A stretch of 64,000 nucleotides of DNA from Gallibacterium faecale (GTDB lineage Bacteria > Pseudomonadota > Gammaproteobacteria > Enterobacterales > Pasteurellaceae), in the NCBI RefSeq assembly GCF_027920745.1, contig NZ_JAQIBB010000090.1, positions 7,534-71,533 on the forward strand. The letters are read 5' to 3'. Of the stretch, positions 1-8,120 are shown one piece after another. Each line of letters begins with the position of its first letter. Positions within the stretch are counted from its first letter, which is position 1. The translations under genes were made by a program, and so were the position numbers. Below the pieces are notes generated by a model. The model was not told the DNA's origin. It saw nothing but the letters and a program-made list of their open reading frames with translations, and did not search any database.

Positions 1-835
1 GTATATGGTATTTGCCTCCTAACGGATAAGATAATGCGTGTACCGCAACAGTACTTGATGTCGCAATACAAGCTCCGCCTAGGTAAGCACCTAACAGCAT
101 TTTTTCTCTAGCTTCTAAATTGCTGCCATTGTTATAAGCTTCTCTAATGCTGCTTACGATTAAATTAATCGCTTTTAATGCCAACATTTCACATAAAGGA
201 TTGGATTTTTTAGAGATATAACATTCAATTGCATGACATAACGCATCAATTCCAGTATTTGCTGTGATATGTTTCGGTAATTTCACCGTCATTTCAGGAT
301 CTAAAATCACACTGCTAGAAACTAATTTTTCATCAACAATACCAACTTTTAATTCTCGTTCTGTATCTAATACAATCGAATTTTGAGTTGCTTCGGAACC
401 AGTCCCTGCAGTAGTTGGGATCATTAATGTAGGTAGGCCACGTTGTGAGAATTTCTTTTCTCCTCTAGTTACTTGATGCAAAGTAACATCATTGTTCAAC
501 ATTACAGCAATAAGTTTTGCTGTATCCATAGCACTACCACCACCAATACCAATAACCATTTCAACCTGTAGTGATTTTGCCACTTCAAAAATATCATTAA
601 TTTTTTCCATTGGCGGCTCTGGGGGTGTATCAGAAATAATATGTACAGCAACACCGGCTGCTTCTAAAAGCAATTGTGGTTTCTCGATTAATCCTGTTTT
701 ATAAACACCTTCATCTGTAATGATGACAACTTGTTTAGCTTGATATGCAGATACCACATCTACAATTTGATTAATTGAACCTTTACCCGCAATAATTTTG
801 CTTGGATTTAATAGTGAATAATTTGTATTAGTCAT
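1..835 (-). CDS. Iron-containing alcohol dehydrogenase, partial (C-terminus off left edge)
   Basis: About 278 N-terminal residues of a group III (iron-dependent) alcohol dehydrogenase, NAD(P)-linked and cytosolic. The dinucleotide-binding stretch GIGGGSAMDTAK and the PTTAGTGSEAT motif are visible, as is the metal-site region with HAIECY and HALSYPLGG near the cut edge. The start at 835 follows a GGAGG ribosome site. It lies 17 bases after the hydroxyacid dehydrogenase gene and is probably the fourth gene of the pdxA2-like operon. In such operons these enzymes usually reduce or oxidise a small aldehyde or hydroxyacid. The substrate cannot be read from the sequence. The second metal histidine would fall just beyond the window. 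Confidence 0.9.
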   Translation of the reverse strand, partial: MTNTNYSLLNPSKIIAGKGSINQIVDVVSAYQAKQVVIITDEGVYKTGLIEKPQLLLEAAGVAVHIISDTPPEPPMEKINDIFEVAKSLQVEMVIGIGGGSAMDTAKLIAVMLNNDVTLHQVTRGEKKFSQRGLPTLMIPTTAGTGSEATQNSIVLDTERELKVGIVDEKLVSSSVILDPEMTVKLPKHITANTGIDALCHAIECYISKKSNPLCEMLALKAINLIVSSIREAYNNGSNLEAREKMLLGAYLGGACIATSSTVAVHALSYPLGGKYHI

Positions 836-852
836 ATAACTGCTTCCTCCGA

Positions 853-1833
853 CTAATTCTTTTTCCATCTAGGATGTTCATATGCTTCTGGGTTACATAC
901 ATACGGCCATCTTTCCCCATTGATTACCGCTAACACACCTTCCGCTGCCATTGTGGCTACACCTGATGCTGCTTCCTTAGTTTGACCCGCCATATGTGGT
1001 GAAACAATGACATTATCTAATTGCATAAGTGGTGACTTTGGATCAACCGGTTCTGAGGCAAAAACATCTAACCCCGCACTATGAATAGTTCCTTTGGTTA
1101 ATGCTTCTACAAGAGCTTCTTCATCAACGACACCACCTCTAGCACAATTAATTAAAATTGTATTTGGTGACATTAGCTGGAACTCTTTTTGGCTAATTAG
1201 ATTTCTAGTTTTTGCAGTAAGAGGAACATGGATAGAAATAACTTCTGAACCAGTAATAGCTTGTTCTAATGTTGAACAATGAATAAATCCTTTTGCTTCA
1301 ATAACTTGTTGTTCTACATAAGGATCATAAACTTTAATAGTCATACCCACTGCAGCAGCCATTTGTGCAAGGATAGAACCAATATGACCATAACCAATCA
1401 ATGCTAATGTTTTGCGATTTAATTCATATGCCTTATAAGCACTACGAATTGCAAAATTACCTTTTCGCATTCCTTTATCTGAACGTACAATATCTTTTGC
1501 ACAAGCAAACATTAACGCAAAGGCGTGCTCTGCTACAGATCTTGTATTCGCACCGGGTGCAATAACAACAGGAATACCTAATTCTGTTGCCGCAGCCACA
1601 TCAACATCATCAACCCCAACACCAGGTCTTCCAATCGCTTTTAAATTTTTAGCTTGCAGCATAGTTTCGCGATCGATTGAACCTATACGAATAATTACAC
1701 CATCTGCATCAAGTAATTCGGGTAACATTGCTTGAGGATGACCATCATTAGTGATACTAATCCTAACGTTACCTTTTTCTAAAACGGCCATACCGTCATC
1801 GTGTAAGCGGTGTGAAATGACAACTTTTTTCAT
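853..1833 (-). CDS. D-isomer-specific 2-hydroxyacid dehydrogenase (SerA/phosphoglycerate dehydrogenase-like)
   Basis: A 326-residue cytosolic NAD-dependent 2-hydroxyacid dehydrogenase. The Rossmann motif GYGHIG is at about 147-152. The catalytic Arg232 (in ARGG), Glu261 and His280 (in SPHMAGQ) are all present. There is no ACT regulatory domain, so it is the short catabolic type rather than full biosynthetic SerA. The start at 1833 is preferred to an upstream ATG at 1863 because 1833 has an AAGGA site and the longer form would overlap the previous gene. It sits 13 bases after the dapA-like gene in the same operon, so it likely oxidises or reduces a sugar-acid intermediate; the exact substrate is unknown. 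Confidence 0.88.
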   Translation of the reverse strand: MKKVVISHRLHDDGMAVLEKGNVRISITNDGHPQAMLPELLDADGVIIRIGSIDRETMLQAKNLKAIGRPGVGVDDVDVAAATELGIPVVIAPGANTRSVAEHAFALMFACAKDIVRSDKGMRKGNFAIRSAYKAYELNRKTLALIGYGHIGSILAQMAAAVGMTIKVYDPYVEQQVIEAKGFIHCSTLEQAITGSEVISIHVPLTAKTRNLISQKEFQLMSPNTILINCARGGVVDEEALVEALTKGTIHSAGLDVFASEPVDPKSPLMQLDNVIVSPHMAGQTKEAASGVATMAAEGVLAVINGERWPYVCNPEAYEHPRWKKN

Positions 1834-1846
1834 CTCAATATCCTTC

Positions 1847-2722
1847 TTATTTATAAAGTTCAAATACTTCTAATAAAGCTTTATCCATTGCCTCATTCGC
1901 ACAATAAGAAGGTTCTTTAGCAGGACCGACATTAAATCCTTTAAGTTGCACAGCACGTTTCACAACAGAATTTGGATTACCTTTAGCCATAACATTACGG
2001 AACGGACGAATTTTCTTTTGTGCTTCATTCGCTTTAGCAAAATCACCAGCTTTCCAGTAGTTATAGATACTTACCATTAATTCTGGGAAGACATTTGAAC
2101 ACCCACTAATTGCCCCTGTACCACCAGCTAATAACGTCCAAAGAATTAAAGAATCATTCCCCGCTAAAACACTAAGGCGATCGTCTGTATTCTCAATATA
2201 TTTCAATGTGTTATCGAAACTACCACTACTATCTTTTACACCAATAATATTTTCATATTTCGCTAACTTCTTAACTGTTAAATAATCAATATTGTTGCCT
2301 GTTCTTGCGGGAATGTTGTACAACAAAATCGGTAATGCTACGGCTTCGGCCACTCTACTATAATGGCGATAAAGATCATCTTGGGATACCGCTACAAAAT
2401 AAGGTGAAATCACAGATAATACATCGACCCCCAAATCAGCAGCTTTTTGAGAAAGTTCGATTGTTTCTTTAGTTGTGATACAACCAGTACCCGCATAAAC
2501 AGGAACTCTTCCATTCACAGCAGAAACCGTTTCTTTAATAATTTCGAGTTTCTCTTGTTGATTAAATCCATAAGCTTCTCCATTAGTACCTAATGTGAAA
2601 ATACCGTGAACACCAGCGTCAATTAAATAATCAATAAAATCTCGATAAGCTGCAGGATTAAATTTTTCATTTTCATCTAACGCTGTAAGTACCGGAGTAA
2701 TAATTCCTTCTGGTTTAAACAT
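1847..2722 (-). CDS. DapA-family aldolase/lyase (dihydrodipicolinate synthase-like)
   Basis: A 291-residue class I aldolase of the DHDPS/N-acetylneuraminate lyase superfamily. It forms a Schiff base with a 2-keto acid such as pyruvate. The loop GTNGEA (45-50), Tyr135 in LYNIPAR and Schiff-base Lys163 in GVKDSSG are present. Its place between a PdxA2-like dehydrogenase and a hydroxyacid dehydrogenase argues for a catabolic 2-keto-3-deoxy sugar-acid aldolase rather than lysine biosynthesis. That is inference; true DapA cannot be excluded from sequence alone. It starts 19 bases after the pdxA2-like stop. Confidence 0.87.
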   Translation of the reverse strand: MFKPEGIITPVLTALDENEKFNPAAYRDFIDYLIDAGVHGIFTLGTNGEAYGFNQQEKLEIIKETVSAVNGRVPVYAGTGCITTKETIELSQKAADLGVDVLSVISPYFVAVSQDDLYRHYSRVAEAVALPILLYNIPARTGNNIDYLTVKKLAKYENIIGVKDSSGSFDNTLKYIENTDDRLSVLAGNDSLILWTLLAGGTGAISGCSNVFPELMVSIYNYWKAGDFAKANEAQKKIRPFRNVMAKGNPNSVVKRAVQLKGFNVGPAKEPSYCANEAMDKALLEVFELYK

Positions 2723-2741
2723 AATTTTTCTCCTCTAAAAT

Positions 2742-3740
2742 TTATTTAGTAAATTTAATTTGTGCCATTTGTGCTGCAAGATACAATGCCTCACTCATAC
2801 TTTTACTATCAGCAATGCCTTGTCCAGCAATAGGAAATGCGGTTCCATGATCAACAGATGTACGAATAAATGGTAACCCTACGGTAACATTTACACCTGT
2901 ATCAAAACCTAATAATTTGATTGGAATATGACCTTGATCGTGATACATCACGACCACAATATCGAATTCATCTAAGTTAGCAGCTCGATGAAAAACTGTA
3001 TCAGGAGGAATTGGACCTGATACATTAATGCCTAATGCTCTAGCTTCTTCAATCGCAGGGACAATCTCTTTACTATCCTCATCCCCAAACATACCATTTT
3101 CACCAGAATGTGGATTTAACCCAGCAACAGCCACTCTTGGTACTTTGAATCCCAACATTTTGGCATTTTCATCTGCAAGTTTAATCACCGTAAGTACCCG
3201 CTCTTTCTTCACTAAATCACAGGCTTTACGTAATTGAACATGCGTTGTTACATGAATCACACGTAATTTTGGACTCACCAACATCATTGAATAATCTTTA
3301 GTTCTACTTAATGTCGCAAGAATTTCAGTATGTCCTGGAAACATCTTGCCACCAGCATGTAACGCTTCTTTATTTAGTGGTGCAGTAACTACTGCATGAA
3401 TTTTGTTTGCCATCGCATATTGAACTGCACGTTCAATATATTCATAAGCTGCACATCCTGCGCGAGGATCAACTTGAGCAAATGGTAAATCTGCTGGTAA
3501 ATTATCCAAGTCCACTAAATCAATATAACCATACTCTGAAGAAAACCCTTCCAACTCACTGATCACCCTAAGTTTTAATGGTGACTTTAATAGCTCAATT
3601 GCTCTAGTCATCATTTTTTTATCGCCAATAACAAGAGGGTGAGCAAGCTCATACAAATGTTGATCAGCAAGTGCTTTTACTATCACTTCTGCACCAATAC
3701 CTGCAGCATCTCCCATCGTTATTCCTAAAATTGGTTTCAT
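2742..3740 (-). CDS. PdxA2-like 4-phospho-(hydroxy)threonate dehydrogenase
   Basis: A 332-residue metal-dependent NAD oxidoreductase of the PdxA family. The metal-site histidines are visible in HTEILA, THVQLR and MYHDQGHIP. PdxA itself makes the pyridoxal phosphate precursor. The PdxA2 branch instead oxidises 4-phospho-D-threonate or -erythronate and yields dihydroxyacetone phosphate. The catabolic neighbours favour PdxA2. That pathway needs a DUF1537-type acid-sugar kinase, which is not in this window and may lie to the left. It is the first gene of a four-gene minus-strand operon, with an AGGAG ribosome site and a 278-base upstream gap holding two inverted repeats. Confidence 0.85.
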   Translation of the reverse strand: MKPILGITMGDAAGIGAEVIVKALADQHLYELAHPLVIGDKKMMTRAIELLKSPLKLRVISELEGFSSEYGYIDLVDLDNLPADLPFAQVDPRAGCAAYEYIERAVQYAMANKIHAVVTAPLNKEALHAGGKMFPGHTEILATLSRTKDYSMMLVSPKLRVIHVTTHVQLRKACDLVKKERVLTVIKLADENAKMLGFKVPRVAVAGLNPHSGENGMFGDEDSKEIVPAIEEARALGINVSGPIPPDTVFHRAANLDEFDIVVVMYHDQGHIPIKLLGFDTGVNVTVGLPFIRTSVDHGTAFPIAGQGIADSKSMSEALYLAAQMAQIKFTK

Positions 3741-3804
3741 TTAATACTCCTTTGTTACTGATATACGACTACCTTTTATTTCAATATTTCATCGATTATA
3801 TAAA

Positions 3805-3820
3805 TGATTATTTTGAATCA
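3805..3820. promoter_or_regulatory. Inverted repeat TGATT-N6-AATCA, candidate operator 1
   Basis: Perfect 5-bp half-sites spaced by 6 bases, 65 bases upstream of the pdxA2-like start. The same motif recurs at 3902-3917. Being repeated and symmetric in one promoter region suggests a site for a local catabolic repressor. The regulator is not identified. Confidence 0.4.
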
Positions 3821-3901
3821 AAAAATCATAAATAATGATGAATTATTTTTTATTAAGTATATTTAATGACGAAAATCCTTTCTGTGAATAGGATCGCATT
3901 T

Positions 3902-3917
3902 TGATTAAAAATAATCA
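3902..3917. promoter_or_regulatory. Inverted repeat TGATT-N6-AATCA, candidate operator 2
   Basis: Second copy of the motif at 3805-3820, 97 bases away centre to centre. Here the symmetry extends to 8 bp per arm (TTTGATTA / TAATCAAA). It lies between the pdxA2-like promoter region and the iolB terminator. Confidence 0.4.
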
Positions 3918-3960
3918 AATAGATTTTATTTAATCAAAAAATAATTTTTTAGGGATAAAA

Positions 3961-3985
3961 AAAGCCAACTACAAGAGTTGGCTTT
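3961..3985 (-). terminator. Rho-independent terminator of iolB
   Basis: Stem AAAGCCAACT / AGTTGGCTTT (10 bp) with loop ACAAG, followed on the minus strand by a run of T. It lies 34 bases after the iolB stop and separates iolB from the pdxA2-like operon. Confidence 0.85.
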
Positions 3986-4018
3986 AAGGTTAGTTAGGGA
4001 CGAATTTTACTAGTGAAG

Positions 4019-4843
4019 CTACTTAGCAAATTTCTTTGCGTATTCTTCCGTGTTAATCCATTGATGATCTTTTTCCCAAGTGAAGCGCCATTTTCTAACT
4101 GGACCCGCCATCACATTTAAGTAATAGTTGTTATAACCAGCAATCGTTGCGACTGGATGATAGCCTTTTGGTACTTGAACTACATCACCATCATAAACTG
4201 CCATACATTCATCTAAACTACGATCATCAGTATAAACACGTTGCAAGCAGAATCCTTGGCTAGGCTCAAAGCGGTGATAATACGTTTCTTCTAGATATGT
4301 TTCTGTTTCACAATCTTTTTGATCGTGCTTATGGCTTGGGAATGAACTTGTACAACCTTCATCAGTAAAGACTTCAACCACTAATAAGGCATCTGCTGGT
4401 TCTGTTTCAGGTAAAATATTATGCACTAAACGTTTATTATTCCCATAACCTCGTTTCTCAACTCCTACATCTGCTGGAGTAATTAGACGTACTGGCAAAT
4501 TACCTTGGCTTGGGGCACGACAAATTGCAATTTCTGTTTCACTCTCTGCTTTAATTTGAACATTTTTATGATGTGGTACATATAAAGAGTAAGGTGGAAT
4601 ACGTTCAAATGGTGTTGTTCTATTTCCAATACGTTCATACGTTTTCCCATCTACTTCAAACGTTGCATAACCACTCATCATCACAAAACAAACTTCTGTT
4701 TCAGCTGTTTCAAAAAGTTGAGTTTTACCTGCTGATAAGTGTAATAACTCAAATCCAACGTACTCCCAGCCAGCACTTTGTGGGGTAATTTGTTGGCGAA
4801 AACCATCAGTTACTTTTTTAGATTTTGCTAATAATTGACTCAT
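4019..4843 (-). CDS. iolB: 5-deoxy-glucuronate isomerase
   Basis: A 274-residue cupin-fold isomerase of myo-inositol catabolism. It converts 5-deoxy-D-glucuronate to 2-deoxy-5-keto-D-gluconate in the cytosol. The metal-site region is the SHKHD stretch at about 183-187, and the C-terminal part ends with the family-typical NVMAGP and WRFTWEKDH. Length matches the family. It is divergent from iolA across 210 bases, so the two may share control. No iolC, iolD, iolE or iolG is nearby, so the rest of the pathway must be elsewhere or absent. Confidence 0.93.
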   Translation of the reverse strand: MSQLLAKSKKVTDGFRQQITPQSAGWEYVGFELLHLSAGKTQLFETAETEVCFVMMSGYATFEVDGKTYERIGNRTTPFERIPPYSLYVPHHKNVQIKAESETEIAICRAPSQGNLPVRLITPADVGVEKRGYGNNKRLVHNILPETEPADALLVVEVFTDEGCTSSFPSHKHDQKDCETETYLEETYYHRFEPSQGFCLQRVYTDDRSLDECMAVYDGDVVQVPKGYHPVATIAGYNNYYLNVMAGPVRKWRFTWEKDHQWINTEEYAKKFAK

Positions 4844-4927
4844 AAAAACCTCTTTTCACCTTGTTTTAAAGTATGCCAAGTATAGGCGATAAACGTTCAT
4901 CATTGAACTTTGTTTTTCTTAAGATAC

Positions 4928-4944
4928 AACATAGATCACAAAAT
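4928..4944. promoter_or_regulatory. CRP-like half-site in the iolB-iolA promoter region
   Basis: The 17-base string AACATAGATCACAAAAT recurs exactly at 63793-63809 upstream of manX. It contains one good CRP half-site (TCACA) and a poor partner half, so catabolite control is plausible but unproven. Confidence 0.35.
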
Positions 4945-5053
4945 AAAACAAAAAATATATTTAAAAAGATTTTTATTTGAAATTTTTATTTCATTGGAGT
5001 ATGGTTATCGCCACTGCCAAATGAATGTTAAACAAACTAACGCGAGGATAATT

Positions 5054-6568
5054 ATGAATCAAGTTATTCCAAATTTTATTAATGGACAAATCGTTGAAAG
5101 CCAAAGTCAAAGAAGTTCTTTTGTTTATAATCCAGCTACTGGTGAACAAACTAAACAAGTAAAATTAAGTACGGTAAGTGAAATGGAAGCAGCCATTACT
5201 GCTGCACAAGATGCGTTCCCAGCATGGTCACAACAATCGCCATTACGCCGTGCCAGAATTTTATTTAAATTCAAAGAGTTATTAGAGAAGAATTTTGATA
5301 GCCTTGCCCGTTTAATTACTAATGAACACGGTAAAATCTATTCAGATTCTATTGGTGAATTAACTCGTGGTCTAGAAGTTGTTGAATTTGCAACAGGTAT
5401 TCCACACCTATTAAAAGGTGAATTTTCCGCTAATGTAGGTCGTGGTATTGATAGTTTTTCAATTATGCAACCTCTAGGAGTTGTGGCAGGGATTACCCCT
5501 TTCAACTTCCCAGCTATGGTACCAATGTGGATGTTCCCAGTGGCTTTAGCTTGTGGTAACACCTTTGTATTAAAACCGTCAGAAAAAGATCCTTCACTTT
5601 CTATTCGTTTAGCGGAATTATTAAAAGAAGCAGGTTTACCAGATGGCGTGTTTAATGTTGTGCAAGGTGATAAAGAAGTCGTTGATGTATTATTACGTGA
5701 TCCACGTATTCAAGCGGTTAGCTTCGTTGGTTCAACACCAATTGCTCAATATATTTATGAAGTTGGCTCTGCTCACGGTAAACGTGTACAAGCATTAGGT
5801 GGTGCGAAAAACCATGCATTAATTATGCCTGATGCAGATATTGAAACCACAGCAAATGCGTTATTAGGTGCAGCATTTGGTGCAGCAGGTGAACGTTGTA
5901 TGGCGCTTTCTGTGGCTGTTACTGTTGATGATGCGGTTGCTGATGCATTAGTTGCAAGCTTAACACCAAAAGTTAAAGCTTTACGCATTGGTCCAGGTAT
6001 TCTACCTGAGGGTGAAAAAGAAAATGATATGGGCCCATTAATTTCTAAAGAACACTTAGCCAAAGTTTCTGGTTATGTTGATTCAGGTGTTGCAGAAGGG
6101 GCAAAACTGGTTGTTGATGGTCGTGGTTATAAAGTAGCTGGTCATGAAAACGGTTATTTCATTGGCGGTACTTTATTTGATAACGTCACCACAGAGATGA
6201 AAATCTATCAAGAAGAAATCTTTGGCCCAGTGCTTGCTATCGTTCGTGCAAAAAATTATGACGAAGCGATTAAACTTATTAACGACCATCAATATGGTAA
6301 TGGTAGTGCAATTTTCACGAGTGATGGTGATGCTGCGCGTCAATATAGCCACGATGTGAAAGCAGGTATGGTCGGTATTAATATTCCAATTCCAGTACCA
6401 ATGGCATTCCACTGCTTTGGTGGTTGGAAATCATCTATCTTTGGTCCATTAAATGCCTATGGTCCAGATGGCGTACGTTTCTACACCCGTATGAAGACTG
6501 TAACCAGCCGTTGGCCAAATCATAAAGTGAGAGAACAAGGCGCTGCATTTAGTATGCCAACACTTTAA
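5054..6568 (+). CDS. iolA: CoA-acylating methylmalonate-semialdehyde dehydrogenase
   Basis: A 504-residue aldehyde dehydrogenase of the MmsA/IolA branch. It converts malonate semialdehyde to acetyl-CoA (or methylmalonate semialdehyde to propionyl-CoA) at the end of inositol catabolism. The cofactor stretch GITPFNFPAMVPMWM and the catalytic Cys282 in GERCMAL are visible. The CoA-acylating type lacks the usual glutamate general base, and here the equivalent stretch reads ALGGAKNH. The start at 5054 is used because it has a GAGGA site and fits family length; an in-frame start at 4910 would add 48 unconserved residues. It is alone on the plus strand and ends in a terminator. Confidence 0.92.
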   Translation: MNQVIPNFINGQIVESQSQRSSFVYNPATGEQTKQVKLSTVSEMEAAITAAQDAFPAWSQQSPLRRARILFKFKELLEKNFDSLARLITNEHGKIYSDSIGELTRGLEVVEFATGIPHLLKGEFSANVGRGIDSFSIMQPLGVVAGITPFNFPAMVPMWMFPVALACGNTFVLKPSEKDPSLSIRLAELLKEAGLPDGVFNVVQGDKEVVDVLLRDPRIQAVSFVGSTPIAQYIYEVGSAHGKRVQALGGAKNHALIMPDADIETTANALLGAAFGAAGERCMALSVAVTVDDAVADALVASLTPKVKALRIGPGILPEGEKENDMGPLISKEHLAKVSGYVDSGVAEGAKLVVDGRGYKVAGHENGYFIGGTLFDNVTTEMKIYQEEIFGPVLAIVRAKNYDEAIKLINDHQYGNGSAIFTSDGDAARQYSHDVKAGMVGINIPIPVPMAFHCFGGWKSSIFGPLNAYGPDGVRFYTRMKTVTSRWPNHKVREQGAAFSMPTL

Positions 6569-6613
6569 TAACAGGCTCTCTTCTCTTGAGAGGTTTTAGA
6601 CACTCAAGATTTA

Positions 6614-6645
6614 TGTGTGTGGTCGCTCTCCACACACATTTTTTT
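6614..6645 (+). terminator. Rho-independent terminator of iolA
   Basis: Stem TGTGTGTGG / CCACACACA (9 bp) with a 7-base loop, followed by seven T. It lies 45 bases after the iolA stop. Confidence 0.85.
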
Positions 6646-6665
6646 AGAAATCGCTCTATATAAAA

Positions 6666-6693
6666 TAAGCCCACTATCTGATTAGTGGGCTTA
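6666..6693. terminator. Hairpin between convergent iolA and maoP
   Basis: Perfect 11-bp stem TAAGCCCACTA / TAGTGGGCTTA with a 6-base loop, 35 bases after the maoP stop on the minus strand. The minus-strand side ends in a short AT-rich tract, so it is probably the maoP terminator. Confidence 0.7.
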
Positions 6694-6728
6694 ACTTATT
6701 TCACAAATTAATCTCAAATATCTATCAA

Positions 6729-7058
6729 TTAATCCGCATTGTAATCATCAACATTATCGTTCGCTAATACACCTGAAAGCGTATAAACACGTTTAGTACG
6801 AGAAATACGAGAACGATATTTATCCCAAGTTTTTTCAAAGAAAGTTTCTGCTGGACGCTCACCACGGCAGAAAGCAACAAATTGCTGTTCTTCTTCGGTT
6901 ACTGGTTGGCGAGTACCTTTATCTAGCTCAAGAAATGCTAAACCATGATTTTCTAACGCTTGAGATTCACGGATAGTGTAATCTCCATGACGAGCAAAAC
7001 CACGAGGATAATTTTTATCGTCAAAAAAACGACGTGTTACGCTAAAGCTTTCAGACAT
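6729..7058 (-). CDS. maoP: Macrodomain Ori organization protein MaoP (DUF413, YifE)
   Basis: A 109-residue cytosolic protein closely matching E. coli MaoP/YifE in length and in motifs such as YPRGFARHGD, PVTEEE and the FCRGER region. In E. coli MaoP acts with the site maoS to organise the Ori macrodomain of the chromosome. No maoS-like site was identified here. It is monocistronic, between the iolA/maoP terminator pair and the dsbA terminator. Confidence 0.9.
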   Translation of the reverse strand: MSESFSVTRRFFDDKNYPRGFARHGDYTIRESQALENHGLAFLELDKGTRQPVTEEEQQFVAFCRGERPAETFFEKTWDKYRSRISRTKRVYTLSGVLANDNVDDYNAD

Positions 7059-7089
7059 AGTAGGAATTCCTTAATTTGAGTATCAAATA

Positions 7090-7116
7090 AAAAAGTCGCA
7101 TTTAAGGCGACTTTTT
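7090..7116 (-). terminator. Rho-independent terminator of dsbA
   Basis: Stem AAAAAGTCGC / GCGACTTTTT (10 bp) with a 7-base loop, just after the dsbA stop. The minus strand continues with T. Confidence 0.85.
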
Positions 7117-7128
7117 CGTTGTTGTCAA

Positions 7129-7767
7129 TTATTTTTTTAATAAAAATTGGGTTAAATCGACATAGCGTTGGATTAAGTCATCTAAAGTTTTTACTTCAGA
7201 AAAACCACTGTCATTACCTGTTGCAATATGGTACTTACCATTGATATAAAAATCTGGCACACCACGCACTTTAAATGCTTCTGCCGCTTTCTCTTGTTTT
7301 GCAACTAACGCATTTACAGCAAAGCTGTTAATTGCACCATCAAACTCTTTACCATCAATCCCATTATCTACAAAGATTTTGCGGATATCATCCATAGAAT
7401 TTAAGCTATTTTTTTGTGCTGCTTCAAATAAAGGTGCGCGCACTTTGTCTTCTGCACCTGTTGCCATAGCTAACGCCCATGCACGGGTTAAATTGGCTGA
7501 TTGTCCGCCTAAGAAATTAACATGGTATTGTTTAAAGCTCACATCTGCAGGCAAAGATTGTTTAATTTTTTCAGGAATATGGAATTTCATTTCATAGTCA
7601 TAGCAGTGAGGACAATAAAATGAGAAAAATTGGATCACTTCTTTTTGTTCGCTTTGCGGTAAAGTTAAGACATCATAATCTCTACCTTCACTAAAATTCG
7701 CTGCCATACTAAATTGTGACATAAATGCCACTAAAAAACCGGTTAATACAAGCAATATTTTTTTCAT
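7129..7767 (-). CDS. dsbA: Thiol:disulfide interchange protein DsbA
   Basis: A 212-residue periplasmic thioredoxin-fold oxidase that introduces disulfides into secreted proteins. It has a signal peptide of about 22 residues ending SMA, the active site C52-P-H-C55 in FYCPHCYDYE, and the cis-proline loop VRGVPDFY. Length and order (yihD then dsbA) match Haemophilus. It starts 11 bases after yihD, so the two are co-transcribed. Likely clients here include the CcmG/CcmH thiol pathway and periplasmic parts of the srf operon. Confidence 0.95.
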   Translation of the reverse strand: MKKILLVLTGFLVAFMSQFSMAANFSEGRDYDVLTLPQSEQKEVIQFFSFYCPHCYDYEMKFHIPEKIKQSLPADVSFKQYHVNFLGGQSANLTRAWALAMATGAEDKVRAPLFEAAQKNSLNSMDDIRKIFVDNGIDGKEFDGAINSFAVNALVAKQEKAAEAFKVRGVPDFYINGKYHIATGNDSGFSEVKTLDDLIQRYVDLTQFLLKK

Positions 7768-7778
7768 CGCAACTCTCC

Positions 7779-8045
7779 TTATTTAATGATGCCTCTTGCT
7801 TTTAATAATGCTGTTTTAAAATCATCTTCATAATCTTTTTTCAGACCTGGGATTGGTTCATTTTTATCTTTACCTGCCATTTTGAGATGATAAATAATAA
7901 TTTCATCACTCAATTCTGCTAACTCCCCAGTAAACCCAGCTTCTTTTGCAATTTTTTGCAAAATTTGGGTTAAATTGAGATCTGGATCTTTTGCCCAATA
8001 AGGTTGCAATAACTCCAAAACCTCGTTTAAACGATGGCATTTCAT
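7779..8045 (-). CDS. yihD: YihD family protein (DUF1040)
   Basis: An 88-residue cytosolic protein of unknown function that aligns along its length with E. coli YihD (the opening MKCHRLNEVLELLQP and the ending DFKTALLKARG are diagnostic). It is always found near dsbA in enteric and Pasteurellaceae genomes. It is divergent from mobA across 75 bases. Confidence 0.88.
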   Translation of the reverse strand: MKCHRLNEVLELLQPYWAKDPDLNLTQILQKIAKEAGFTGELAELSDEIIIYHLKMAGKDKNEPIPGLKKDYEDDFKTALLKARGIIK

Positions 8046-8120
8046 TTGGATTTTTCCTCACAGTTTCACATAGGTGTGCGATAATACCACTTAAATTTTT
8101 AATTGCCAAAAGAGATTACT

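Noticed and set aside
1847..2722. Lysine-biosynthetic dapA
   Set aside because: Operon partners are catabolic dehydrogenases, so a sugar-acid aldolase is more likely, although the active site alone does not decide.
4910..5053. 48-residue N-terminal extension of iolA
   Set aside because: The extra residues are basic and unlike the family, they cover the promoter region, and the ATG at 5054 has a proper ribosome site.
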